This document shows positions 1 through 8,576 of a stretch of 10,611 nt of DNA, piece after piece. The position numbers and the translations under genes are program-made. This stretch comes from Lysobacteraceae bacterium UBA6001. GTDB lineage: Bacteria > Pseudomonadota > Gammaproteobacteria > Xanthomonadales > Xanthomonadaceae. The stretch is taken from positions 1 to 10,611 of the forward strand of contig DJAN01000157.1 in NCBI GenBank assembly GCA_002429615.1. The letters are read 5' to 3'. The notes beneath the pieces are model-generated. The model ran no database searches. It saw only the letters and a list, made by a program, of their open reading frames with translations, and was not told where the DNA came from. Each line of letters begins with the position of its first letter. The stretch's first letter is position 1.

Positions 1-369
1 GCCGCCGCGCCCGCACCGCCGCCGGCTGCCGCGCTGGTGGCCGCGGTCACCGTCAGCAGCGTCACCGTGGGCAACATGGCCGCCGCCGACAAGAGCGTCG
101 CGCCGGTCGCCACGCTGGGCAGCAAGGACAAGATCGTGGTCTCGGTGAAAACCGAGGGCACCGCCAGCGGCACCAACCTCGGGGTCAAGCTGACCTTCCA
201 GGATGGCCAGGTCGCCGGTGAGCAGAGCACCACGCTCAATACCACGGGTGCGGAAACCACCAATGTCGAGTTCACCAACGCCAACGGCTGGCCGGCCGGC
301 AAGTACACCGCCCAGGTCAGCGTCGACGGACAAGCGGCTGGAATGCCGCAGGAGTTCGAAGTGAAGTAA
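1..369 (+). CDS. C-terminal part of an unrecognised protein with a beta-sandwich-like tail domain
   Basis: The frame is open from the first base, so this is the last 122 residues of a longer gene that begins outside the window; a GTG at 37 lies inside the frame and I do not take it as the start. The visible part opens with a low-complexity Ala/Pro linker (residues 1-12). A roughly 100-residue domain follows, rich in V, T, S and G with alternating hydrophobic residues, as in an Ig-like or other beta-sandwich fold, and it ends in PQEFEVK. There is no cysteine, membrane segment or catalytic motif in what can be seen. The Pro/Ala linker suggests that another domain, possibly membrane-bound or zinc-binding, precedes it, but that lies outside the window. 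I do not recognise the family. The gene is followed at once by two hairpins, the second a clear terminator, so it is not co-transcribed with icd by default. Confidence 0.75.
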   Translation, partial: AAAPAPPPAAALVAAVTVSSVTVGNMAAADKSVAPVATLGSKDKIVVSVKTEGTASGTNLGVKLTFQDGQVAGEQSTTLNTTGAETTNVEFTNANGWPAGKYTAQVSVDGQAAGMPQEFEVK

Positions 370-383
370 GCGGAGCAAGCGCT

Positions 384-406
384 CCCGCCGACTCTCTCCC
401 GGCGGG
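384..406 (+). other. GC-rich hairpin just after the first gene
   Basis: CCCGCCG (384-390) pairs with CGGCGGG (400-406) across a 9-base loop. It has no T tract of its own and lies 15 bases after the stop codon, just before the better terminator at 420-450. It may help protect or terminate the transcript. Confidence 0.4.
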
Positions 407-419
407 ACAGTGCATGTGG

Positions 420-450
420 GGCGCAGCGCAAGCTGCGCCTCTTTTTATTT
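420..450 (+). terminator. Intrinsic terminator after the partial first gene
   Basis: A perfect 8-bp stem, GGCGCAGC (420-427) with GCTGCGCC (432-439), closes a GCAA tetraloop. It is followed by TCTTTTTATTT. This is a textbook Rho-independent terminator and separates the upstream gene from icd. Confidence 0.85.
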
Positions 451-563
451 GTGGCGATGGTTCGCACGGAAACAATCGCGCCTGCCCGCACACCGTGCGC
501 TTGCGTATCGGTGTTTCCCGCGCCCGCTGCGGCCTGGGACACAGTGACCCGCACCGCCCGGCT

Positions 564-592
564 TTGCCCGGGGGGCGGCAAACGGCGACAAT
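564..592 (+). promoter_or_regulatory. Candidate sigma-70-type promoter for icd
   Basis: TTGCCC (564-569) and GACAAT (587-592) are separated by exactly 17 bases; each matches its consensus at four of six positions. It lies in the 270-base gap between the upstream terminator and icd and would give a leader of about 120 bases. The match is modest, and other promoters in this gap are possible. Confidence 0.35.
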
Positions 593-636
593 GCGCCAAT
601 TGCCCGGCGATTCCCGACGTCGTCTTTCCGGCATGA

Positions 637-2952
<2,316 letters not shown>

Positions 2953-2986
2953 GTGATGTTGGCGTACTCCACGCCGACGCTGCAGG

Positions 2987-3024
2987 AAACGCCTCGTGTC
3001 CTTGGACACGGGGCGTTTTCTTTT
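2987..3024 (+). terminator. Intrinsic terminator after icd
   Basis: A long stem joins AAACGCC-T-CGTGTC (2987-3000) with GACACG-G-GGCGTTT (3005-3018) through a CTTG loop, with one T-G wobble. TTTTCTTTT overlaps its 3' side. It sits 35 bases after the icd stop and should end the icd transcript. Confidence 0.9.
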
Positions 3025-3064
3025 GTGCGCCCGCAATCCATATGCAATTCCGGCAAGAAGCCGG

Positions 3065-3084
3065 GTGATGTGCAATCGATCACT
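3065..3084 (+). promoter_or_regulatory. Candidate CRP/Clp-type operator upstream of the GTPase cluster
   Basis: TGTGC-N6-TCACT (3069-3084) matches four of five bases in each half of the CRP/Clp consensus TGTGA-N6-TCACA. An overlapping perfect dyad, GTGAT-N9-ATCAC, spans 3065-3083. The site lies 71 bases before the first gene of the cluster, a plausible place for an activator. Clp is the c-di-GMP-responsive CRP homologue of xanthomonads; its use here is inferred. I could not identify a convincing -35/-10 pair downstream (TTGGTG and TAGCCT are only 15 bases apart). Confidence 0.3.
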
Positions 3085-3154
3085 CTTGGTGCGTGCGGCC
3101 GTGCCGTAGCCTCTCGCTAAGTCTGAGCGATTCATCACGACAGGGGGCGGGCAC

Positions 3155-4108
3155 ATGGCCAGAGTACTGGTCGTGGGAGCGGACGTGCGCGCCGAGCGCG
3201 CGTTGCTGGAACGTTTGCAGCGGTTGGCGGGACTGCCCGAAGGGCGGTTGAGCAGCTGCCGTGGGCTGGACGAATGCGATCTGCTCGTGGTCCGCGACAC
3301 ACCGGGCCTGCGCCACGCTGCGTTGCGCATGGCGCTGCAACGCCCGGGCATGCCGTTCTGGATCGAGCATGAGGATGGCGGCCTCGTCGATGGCCACGCG
3401 CGCGAAGGCATCGCGCTTGAGGACCGGCAGATCGAGCGCGTGCTGTGCGATATCGCCACCGCCTCGCCAGCCATGGCGTTGCAGGGTGACAGCGAATGCC
3501 TCGCGCGCGGCGCCAAGCCGGTGACGCGCGAGCTGCGCCGGCGCCTGCGCGACCGCCAGGGCCGCACGCGGCTGGTGCTCGGCAACGGCCAGGACCTGCT
3601 GCTGGATTTCAATGCCGACACCGTCGCCGCGCCCGGCGCCACCGATGCCCGCGAACTGCCCGCATGGCTGGGCACGGGCCTGGACGAAGCGCGCCTGGAG
3701 ATTCCCGCACCGCCGGCACCGGAAAATGTGCCGCGCCTGCCGCTGCGTCCGCTGCTGTGGCAGGCCGGTCAGCATGGCGATCATTGGCGCGACCTCGATG
3801 CCAAGCTCGCGGGCGGTGCGGTGGTGCGGTTGTCGCGCTGGCCCGATTTCCGGGTGATCGCCCGCCAGCCGGAAGGCTTCCGCCTGTGCTCGCTGCTGCT
3901 CAAGCGCCCGGCCAGCGTGCGCGACTGCGCCGGCATGCTCGACCTGGACAGCGAACTGGTCCGGCATTTCGTGCATTCGGCCTACCTGTGCGGCTACGCC
4001 AGCCTGCAGCCGCTGGATACCCCCGTCACCCCGCCGCCGCCCTCACGCGACGGCGGTTCGACGATGCTGGCCCGCATGTGGCGCAGCCTGCGCCAGGCGA
4101 GGCATTGA
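3155..4108 (+). CDS. Protein of unknown function, first gene of a GTPase/roadblock cluster (317 aa)
   Basis: I do not recognise a named family. The N-terminal 100 residues (MARVLVVGADV, then alternating hydrophobic strands and Leu-rich helices) look like a degenerate receiver-like alpha/beta fold; I see no clear phosphoacceptor set. Residues 123-157 are basic and then strand-rich. A Pro/Ala linker (183-200) leads to a C-terminal segment with RLSRWPDFR (225-233) and a likely winged helix (about 240-285: LCSLLLKRPASVRDCAGMLD). A second Pro-rich linker (290-297) precedes a basic amphipathic end (303-317). ATG 3155 follows the purine-rich AGGGGGCGGG, a usable ribosome site. The stop lies two bases before the GTPase start, so the two are surely co-translated. 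By position and its winged-helix-like end it may play the part of DUF742 (CvnC) in conservons, an adaptor for the GTPase or roadblock partner. This role is inference. Confidence 0.85.
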   Translation: MARVLVVGADVRAERALLERLQRLAGLPEGRLSSCRGLDECDLLVVRDTPGLRHAALRMALQRPGMPFWIEHEDGGLVDGHAREGIALEDRQIERVLCDIATASPAMALQGDSECLARGAKPVTRELRRRLRDRQGRTRLVLGNGQDLLLDFNADTVAAPGATDARELPAWLGTGLDEARLEIPAPPAPENVPRLPLRPLLWQAGQHGDHWRDLDAKLAGGAVVRLSRWPDFRVIARQPEGFRLCSLLLKRPASVRDCAGMLDLDSELVRHFVHSAYLCGYASLQPLDTPVTPPPPSRDGGSTMLARMWRSLRQARH

Positions 4109-4110
4109 GC

Positions 4111-4656
4111 ATGCGCGAGCACAAGATCGTCGTGCTCGGCTCTGCCGGTTCGGGCAAGTCCACGCTGGTGCGCGCGATTGCCGACGGCATCGTGATCGAT
4201 ACCGACGTGGCCAATACCGATGTCGATCTTGGCAAGGCCGCCACCACGGTGGCGATGGACTATGCCGATGTCGCCCTGCCCAATGGCGATCGCCTGCGTC
4301 TGTATGGCACGCCCGGCCAGCAGCGCTTCGGCTTCATCTGGCCGATCCTGCTGCAGGGCGCCAGCGGCGCGGTGCTGCTCGCCGATGCGAGCCTGCCGGA
4401 CCCGGTGGAGGCGCTCGTGGGCCATCTCTACACCCTGCGCACGCATGCGCCGAACCTGCCGGCGGTGGTCGGGCTGTCCAAGCCGGACCTGGCCGCCGAC
4501 CTGGACCTGGACCGCTGCGCCGACGCTATTGCGACGCGTCTGCGTGCGCTGCCGGTGGTGCCGATGGATGCGCGCGACCGCGAGCAGGTGCTCTGGTTGA
4601 TGGATGCCCTGATGGGTGAGATCGAAGCACACGGCTGGGTGGAAGCGCATGGCTGA
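4111..4656 (+). CDS. MglA/CvnD-like small Ras-superfamily GTPase (181 aa)
   Basis: A single G domain with no added domains. G1/P-loop is GSAGSGKST (residues 10-18). The G2 region is TTVAMDYA (45-52), and G3 reads YGTPGQQRF (65-73), so the usual Asp of DxxG is Gly, as in conservon CvnD GTPases. LLADAS (89-94) is the following strand. G4 is SKPD (123-126) in place of NKxD, and G5 is probably PMDAR (151-155). The TTVAMD...GTPGQ.RF.F.W pattern is much closer to CvnD/MglA proteins than to translation or Era-type GTPases. I chose ATG 4111 because it places the P-loop near the N-terminus and follows AGGCGAGG inside the preceding gene; the frame is open well upstream, but that stretch is a shadow of the 317-aa gene. 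It likely cycles between GTP and GDP with the downstream roadblock proteins as GAP or scaffold (family knowledge from MglA/MglB). The cellular role is unknown. Confidence 0.92.
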   Translation: MREHKIVVLGSAGSGKSTLVRAIADGIVIDTDVANTDVDLGKAATTVAMDYADVALPNGDRLRLYGTPGQQRFGFIWPILLQGASGAVLLADASLPDPVEALVGHLYTLRTHAPNLPAVVGLSKPDLAADLDLDRCADAIATRLRALPVVPMDARDREQVLWLMDALMGEIEAHGWVEAHG

Positions 4657-5059
4657 CGGACGACAGGGCGCCGCGCTGGCGCCGACCCAGCAGGCCCGGA
4701 TCGATGCGCAGCTGCGCGGCTTTGTCGATGCGGTCGACGGCGTGCGTACCGCGGTGCTGGCCACGGTGGACGGCTTCGCGCTGGTACAGGCGCCGGCCAC
4801 GGCCAGCGGCGAACGCCTGGCGGCGATGACCAGCGCGATGCTCGCGTTGGCCGCCGCGGTCGGGCGCGAACTGGCGCTGGGTGATCTTGAAGTGCTGATG
4901 CTGGAGGCGGGCGAGGGCAAGGTGCTGATGCTTGCGCTGCCCGCCCCCGGCGCGCCCCTGCTGCTGATGGCGGCCTGCGACACCCGCAGCGTCATCGGCA
5001 ACGTGCTGTGGAGCGCGAAGGAATGTGGCCAGAAGATTCTGGCCGGACTCGGCGGTTGA
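4649..5059 (+). CDS. Roadblock/LC7-family protein, MglB/CvnB-like (136 aa)
   Basis: A small protein matching the roadblock/LC7 pattern: an N-terminal helix (residues 15-32), then GVRTAVLATVDGFALVQ (strand-turn-strand), a long Ala/Met-rich helix (58-76), EVLMLEAGEGKVLMLALP strands, and a closing helix (about 111-130). Members dimerise and bind small GTPases; MglB is the GAP of MglA in Myxococcus. Its ATG overlaps the GTPase stop by 8 bases (ATGGCTGA), so translation is coupled, and GGTGGAAG lies just upstream. An in-frame ATG at 4616 would give a longer form but lies deep inside the GTPase gene and adds only a non-domain tail. With the GTPase beside it, it is the natural partner or regulator. 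Whether it is a GAP here cannot be read from sequence. Confidence 0.88.
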   Translation: MADGRQGAALAPTQQARIDAQLRGFVDAVDGVRTAVLATVDGFALVQAPATASGERLAAMTSAMLALAAAVGRELALGDLEVLMLEAGEGKVLMLALPAPGAPLLLMAACDTRSVIGNVLWSAKECGQKILAGLGG

Positions 5060-5114
5060 GGGCCTGGACGCCGGGGCAGATCACAGGCTCTTTCAACTTA
5101 TCTAGGGGAACACC

Positions 5115-5474
5115 ATGGCGGGACTGAAGGATTCGCTCAACGAACTGATGACCATCGACGGCGCACAGGCCGTCGCCCTGGTCGACTACGAAAGCGGCAT
5201 GCTGCTGGGCGAGGCCGGCAGCGGCGTCGACATGGAAGTGGCGGCGGCCGGCAACACCGAAGTGATCCGCGCCAAGATGAAGACGGCCGCATCGCTCAAC
5301 CTCAACGACACCATCGAGGACATCCTGATCTCGCTGGGCCGCGCGTATCACATCATGCGTCCGGTCGGTAACCGCAAGGGGCTGTTCTTCTACGTGGTGC
5401 TGGACCGCAACAAGTCCAATCTCGCCCTGGCCCGGCGCAAGGTGCTGGAAGTCGAAAGCACCCTGGCCATCTGA
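5115..5474 (+). CDS. Second roadblock/LC7-family protein (119 aa)
   Basis: A compact protein spanning one roadblock domain: helix 1 (LKDSLNELMTIDG), strands AVALVDYESGMLLGEAG, a helix with VIRAKMKTAASLNL, the strand pair ILISLGRAYHIMRP and LFFYVVLDRNKSNLALAR, and a last helix to the end. It differs strongly from the preceding roadblock protein: it is acidic in the middle, lacks the Ala/Met-rich helix and has a more polar surface, so it is not a recent duplicate. Start ATG 5115 follows a strong AGGGGAA site. The 55-base gap from the previous gene, with its own good ribosome site, suggests higher or separate translation, but the genes run the same way and no terminator separates them. A heterodimer with the first roadblock protein is one model; separate scaffolding is another. 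Confidence 0.88.
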   Translation: MAGLKDSLNELMTIDGAQAVALVDYESGMLLGEAGSGVDMEVAAAGNTEVIRAKMKTAASLNLNDTIEDILISLGRAYHIMRPVGNRKGLFFYVVLDRNKSNLALARRKVLEVESTLAI

Positions 5475-5483
5475 GGCCGTCGC

Positions 5484-5505
5484 GGGCGCGGCACTCGCCG
5501 CGCCC
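5484..5505. terminator. Strong GC hairpin between convergent genes, without a T tract
   Basis: GGGCGCGGC (5484-5492) pairs perfectly with GCCGCGCCC (5497-5505) around an ACTC loop. It starts 10 bases after the second roadblock stop and ends 7 bases before the end of the leftward small gene. No T tract follows on either strand, so it is a weak or Rho-assisted terminator, or an mRNA-stabilising end structure. Confidence 0.4.
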
Positions 5506-5511
5506 CGCCAC

Positions 5512-5715
5512 TTACCGGAACGGCGACAACGCCGTCAGCACCCGCACCAGCCGGGCCTGCCGCGCGCGCACCTGTGCGCGCGGATGCTTGTGCGGGTGGG
5601 TGGCGCCAGCGGCCTGCGCCGGCGGTGCGAAGGCATCGCCCGGGGCCAACTTGCGGGCGAGTTCCTCGTTGGTGACGAAGCCATGGTGGAACAACAGGTC
5701 GTTGAAGATGCGCAT
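5512..5715 (-). CDS. Small hypothetical protein divergent from the LysR regulator (67 aa)
   Basis: Starts with MRIFNDLLFHHGFVTNEELARKL, a likely amphipathic N-terminal helix. Then comes a Pro/Ala stretch, a short His-rich patch (THPHKHP, residues 39-45) and a basic, Arg-rich end. There is no signal peptide, membrane segment or known domain. The start at 5715 is fixed by a perfect GGAGG eight bases upstream on the minus strand; a longer frame exists but runs through the intergenic region and lacks that site. The head-to-head layout with a LysR gene (104 bases apart) is the usual one for a regulator and its target, so this gene may be the LysR target. The strong ribosome site argues that it is really translated. 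I cannot assign a function; small stress or regulatory protein is only a guess. Confidence 0.65.
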   Translation of the reverse strand: MRIFNDLLFHHGFVTNEELARKLAPGDAFAPPAQAAGATHPHKHPRAQVRARQARLVRVLTALSPFR

Positions 5716-5725
5716 GTCCGTGCCT

Positions 5726-5737
5726 CCACTTGAGTGG
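5726..5737. promoter_or_regulatory. Palindrome overlapping the ribosome site of the small gene
   Basis: CCACT-TG-AGTGG is an inverted repeat whose left half shares bases with the GGAGG ribosome site (5723-5727, minus strand). In mRNA it could form only a short, tight-loop stem. It might hide the site or be an operator. The case is weak. Confidence 0.2.
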
Positions 5738-5764
5738 GATGGAGGTTGAGCGCAATCTGGTGCC

Positions 5765-5784
5765 GCGAAAAGCGAACGTTTCGC
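5765..5784. promoter_or_regulatory. Inverted repeat in the LysR/small-gene intergenic region, candidate operator
   Basis: GCGAAA (5765-5770) and TTTCGC (5779-5784) are separated by 8 bases, midway between the two divergent starts. LysR-type regulators usually bind a dyad in such a divergent region. The exact T-N11-A pattern is not clear, so this is a candidate only. Confidence 0.3.
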
Positions 5785-5819
5785 AAGCCAGGTTTGAATT
5801 CCGCTCAAGGCCCGGAGTC

Positions 5820-6761
5820 ATGTCCAGACCGCCGTTGCACGCCCTGCAGGGATTCGTCACCGCCGCGCGGCTGGGTAACCTGTCGCGTGCGGCGGAAGCG
5901 ATGCATCTGACCGTCAGCGCACTCAGCCACCAGATGCGCGCGCTGGAGGAGCGGCTGGGCTATCCGTTGCTGCACCGGCATCCGCGCGGCGTGGTGCCGA
6001 CGCCGGAAGGGCAGCGCCTGCTGGAACGCATCGCGCCGCACCTGGATGCCATCGCCCGCGAAGTGCAGCCGTTCGCTGCCCGTCGCGATGACGTGCTGAC
6101 CTTGAGCCTCACCCCGTCGATGGCCTCGGCATGGCTGGTGCCGCGCCTGGGGCAGTTCTTCGCCGCGCATCCCAAGGTCGAGGTCAGCCTGCTCTCCAGT
6201 GAGCGCGTGGTGGACTTCGAGCGTGAGCAGCAGGTCGATGCGGCGATGCGGGTCGGGCATGGGCATTGGCCCGGTGTGGTGGCCGAGCCGCTGTTCGATG
6301 AGTGGCTGGTGCCGATGGCCAGCCCGGCGCTGGTGGCGCGCATGGGCGGCGTGGCGGCCACGCCGCTGTCGCAATGGCCGCTGCTGGGCGACCCGGACGG
6401 CCAGTGGGACCGCTGGTTCGCGCTGGCTGACGAGAAGCCGCCGAGCCGCTATGTCGCGTTTCTCGACGATTCCGAATCGCACCACCGCGCGGCGCTGGAT
6501 GGCGTGGGCGTCGCGCTGGGCCGGGTCACGCGCGCGCGGCTGCTGATCGATTCCGGCCAACTGGTGCCGTTGTCCGCGCACCGGCTCAAGACGCCGTATT
6601 CGCACTATCTCGTGCATCCGCCACGCTCGGCCAACCATCGCGGCTTCACCGCCTTCCGCAGCTGGCTGCTGGCGCAGGCCGCCGCGCACGTGCGTGACAC
6701 CGAAAAGGCGCTGGCCCCGCCGCGCGCGAAGCCGGCGCGCCCCGCCGCGCGCCGACGCTGA
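5820..6761 (+). CDS. LysR-type transcriptional regulator, GcvA-like (313 aa)
   Basis: N-terminal winged helix-turn-helix at residues 6-65: [20 protein letters not shown], then [20 protein letters not shown] and the wing [18 protein letters not shown]. The effector-binding domain follows from about 92 ([18 protein letters not shown]) to 285, typical of GcvA-like LysR proteins. The last 15 residues are Pro/Arg-rich and look disordered. ATG 5820 gives the standard LysR N-terminus, with GGAG very near and AAGG nine bases upstream; an earlier in-frame ATG (5730) would add 30 residues before the helix-turn-helix that are not usual for the family and cover the intergenic region. The gene is divergent from the small 67-aa gene and ends 13 bases before aceK in the same direction. 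It could regulate the small gene, itself, or aceK by co-transcription. The inducer is unknown. Confidence 0.93.
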   Translation: MSRPPLHALQGFVTAARLGNLSRAAEAMHLTVSALSHQMRALEERLGYPLLHRHPRGVVPTPEGQRLLERIAPHLDAIAREVQPFAARRDDVLTLSLTPSMASAWLVPRLGQFFAAHPKVEVSLLSSERVVDFEREQQVDAAMRVGHGHWPGVVAEPLFDEWLVPMASPALVARMGGVAATPLSQWPLLGDPDGQWDRWFALADEKPPSRYVAFLDDSESHHRAALDGVGVALGRVTRARLLIDSGQLVPLSAHRLKTPYSHYLVHPPRSANHRGFTAFRSWLLAQAAAHVRDTEKALAPPRAKPARPAARRR

Positions 6762-6762
6762 G

Positions 6763-6768
6763 TACACT
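6763..6768 (+). promoter_or_regulatory. Candidate -10 element for a leaderless aceK transcript
   Basis: TACACT lies 6 bases before the aceK ATG, and no Shine-Dalgarno sequence is visible there. A start of transcription at or beside the A of the ATG would give a leaderless mRNA. No good -35 is present, so the support is limited. Confidence 0.25.
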
Positions 6769-6774
6769 GCCGGC

Positions 6775-8514
6775 ATGTCCACCGCGCTGCATCCGCCGCA
6801 GTCCGAACGCCGTGCCGAGGCCATCGGCCGGGCGATCTTCGACGCCTTCGAGGACTATCACGCGCGTTTCGCGGAAATCACCGCGCGTGCCAAGCGGCGC
6901 TTCGAAAGCCGTGACTGGAGCGCGGCGCGCGAGGATGCGGTCGCGCGTATCGCGCTGTACGACCAGTGCATCGGCGAATGCATGCTGCGCCTGCGCGCGG
7001 TGCTGATGGGGCAGGCGCACGACCGCACGCTATGGATCCGGGCGCGCGAGCACTATGCGGCGCAGCTGGTCGGGCTCATCGACCAGGAGCTGTACAAGAC
7101 CTTCTACAACACCCTGACCCGGCGCTACTTCCGCACCCAGGGCGTGGATCCGCTGATCGAGTTCGTCGCGCTCGACATCGAACCGACCGATGCCATCACT
7201 CATCCGGTGGCGCATCACAGTTACGCGGTATCGCCGGGGCGGCTGACCGAGGTGCTGATGCGCGTGCTCGGCGACTATCCGTTCGCCGTGCCCTACGCCC
7301 ACCGCACGCGCTGCGCGGCGGCGATCGCGATCCGCCTGCACGACGACCTGGCGCATTGGGGCGAACACCCGGTGCGCGGCATCGAGCTGCTGGATACGGT
7401 GTTCTATCGCGAGCGAAGGGCTTATCTGATCGGACGCGTGTTCGGTGAACATCGCTTCTCGCCGTGCGTGATCGCGCTGGTCAATGACGACGCTGGCCTG
7501 CGTGCCGAGGCGGTGCTGACCCGGCGCAGCGACGTGGCGCAGCTGTTCAGCAATTCGCGCAGCTACTTCCAGGCCGACCTGCCCACCGTGGGCGATGCCG
7601 TGGTGTTCCTGCGCAGCCTGCTCACGCACAAGCCGATCGACGAGCTGTACACCATGGTCGGCCGCGCCAAGCAGGGCAAGACCGAGCGCTATCGCACCTT
7701 CTTCCGGCACTTCCAGGCCCATCCGCACGAGCAGCTGGTACAGGCCGAGGGCACGCCGGGCATGGTGATGGCGGTATTCACCCTGCCCAGCTACCCGCTG
7801 GTGTTCAAGCTGATCCGCGATCGCTTCGCATATCCGAAGAAGATGAGCCGCACCGAAGTGGAGGGGAAGTACGAGCTGGTGTTCCAGCTCGACCGCATCG
7901 GTCGCCTGCTCGATGCGCAGCCGTACCGCTTCCTGCGCTTTCCGCGCGAGCGCTTCGCCGAGCCGCTGCTGCGCGAGCTGCGCGAGACCTGCGCGCTCAG
8001 CGTCAGCGAGGAGGGCGAAGACCTGATCTTCGACCTGTGCTACATCCAGCGCCGGCTGCGTCCGCTCAATCTCTACCTGCGCGAACAGCTGCCCGAGCCG
8101 GCGCGCGCCGCCGCGCTGGACTACGCGCAGGCGATCAAGGACATGGCGCGCAACAACATCTTTCCCGGCGACATGCTGCTGAAGAACTTCGGCATCACCC
8201 GCCACCAGCGCGCCGTGTTTTACGACTACGACGAGCTGTGCCTGATCACCGACTGCGAATTCCGTGACTGGCCGCAGCCGACCACTTATGAGGAACAGAT
8301 GGCCGCCGAGCCATGGTTCCATGTCGGCCCGCACGATGTGTTTCCCGAGCGCTTCCCGTTGTTCATGGGCTTGCCGGCGCAGATGCTGGAAGCGGTGCGG
8401 ACACACCACGGCGAGCTGTTCGATCCACGCTGGTGGCGCGACCTGCAGGCGCGTTTGCGTGAAGATGACTATCCGGATACGCCGCCCTACGCGGATCGCC
8501 TGCGCTTGGCGTGA
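6775..8514 (+). CDS. aceK: Isocitrate dehydrogenase kinase/phosphatase (579 aa)
   Basis: A bifunctional cytoplasmic enzyme that, in E. coli, phosphorylates dimeric Icd to divert isocitrate into the glyoxylate shunt and removes the phosphate again. The length is almost that of E. coli AceK (578 aa). Key residues are found at a constant +9 offset against E. coli numbers as I recall them: the ATP loop GTPGMVM (326-332), Lys345 (336), Asp380 (371), Asp466 (457), Asn471 (462) and Asp484 in YDYDE (475). The N-terminal 310 residues form the regulatory domain ([12 protein letters not shown], 108-119). ATG 6775 gives the normal N-terminus; an upstream in-frame start at 6694 overlaps the LysR gene and adds a basic tail foreign to the family. 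Unlike enterobacteria, no aceB or aceA is adjacent; a LysR gene precedes it by 13 bases. The protein looks fully active, so its substrate in a cell with monomeric Icd is an open question. Confidence 0.97.
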   Translation: MSTALHPPQSERRAEAIGRAIFDAFEDYHARFAEITARAKRRFESRDWSAAREDAVARIALYDQCIGECMLRLRAVLMGQAHDRTLWIRAREHYAAQLVGLIDQELYKTFYNTLTRRYFRTQGVDPLIEFVALDIEPTDAITHPVAHHSYAVSPGRLTEVLMRVLGDYPFAVPYAHRTRCAAAIAIRLHDDLAHWGEHPVRGIELLDTVFYRERRAYLIGRVFGEHRFSPCVIALVNDDAGLRAEAVLTRRSDVAQLFSNSRSYFQADLPTVGDAVVFLRSLLTHKPIDELYTMVGRAKQGKTERYRTFFRHFQAHPHEQLVQAEGTPGMVMAVFTLPSYPLVFKLIRDRFAYPKKMSRTEVEGKYELVFQLDRIGRLLDAQPYRFLRFPRERFAEPLLRELRETCALSVSEEGEDLIFDLCYIQRRLRPLNLYLREQLPEPARAAALDYAQAIKDMARNNIFPGDMLLKNFGITRHQRAVFYDYDELCLITDCEFRDWPQPTTYEEQMAAEPWFHVGPHDVFPERFPLFMGLPAQMLEAVRTHHGELFDPRWWRDLQARLREDDYPDTPPYADRLRLA

Positions 8515-8518
8515 GCAT

Positions 8519-8547
8519 TTGCACCAGGGCAGGGCCAGCGGTGTAAT
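8519..8547 (+). promoter_or_regulatory. Candidate promoter for the TonB-C-like gene
   Basis: TTGCAC (8519-8524) and TGTAAT (8542-8547) are separated by 17 bases. The -10 matches five of six consensus bases, the -35 three. It lies in the short gap after aceK and would give a leader of roughly 23 bases carrying AAGGAG. Confidence 0.5.
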
Positions 8548-8576
8548 CGGATCACAGCAACCCAAGGAGTGTGGTG

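Noticed and set aside
3080..3976. A 298-codon open frame on the minus strand
   Set aside because: Antisense to the 317-aa gene. The plus-strand gene has a ribosome site, an operon partner 2 bases away and a normal globular composition.
3496..4110. An N-terminal extension of the GTPase of about 205 residues
   Set aside because: The stretch is a shadow of the 317-aa gene in another frame, Ala/Arg/Pro-rich without domains. The P-loop follows ATG 4111 directly.
4616..4648. Earlier start for the first roadblock protein
   Set aside because: Lies deep in the GTPase gene without a ribosome site; the start at 4649 gives a coupled 8-base overlap and begins just before the domain.
5730..5819. Earlier start for the LysR regulator
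   Set aside because: Would add 30 residues ahead of a standard LysR N-terminus and consume the divergent regulatory region.
6694..6774. Earlier start for aceK
   Set aside because: Overlaps the end of the LysR gene and adds an Arg/Pro-rich tail not found in the family; ATG 6775 gives 579 aa, nearly the E. coli length.
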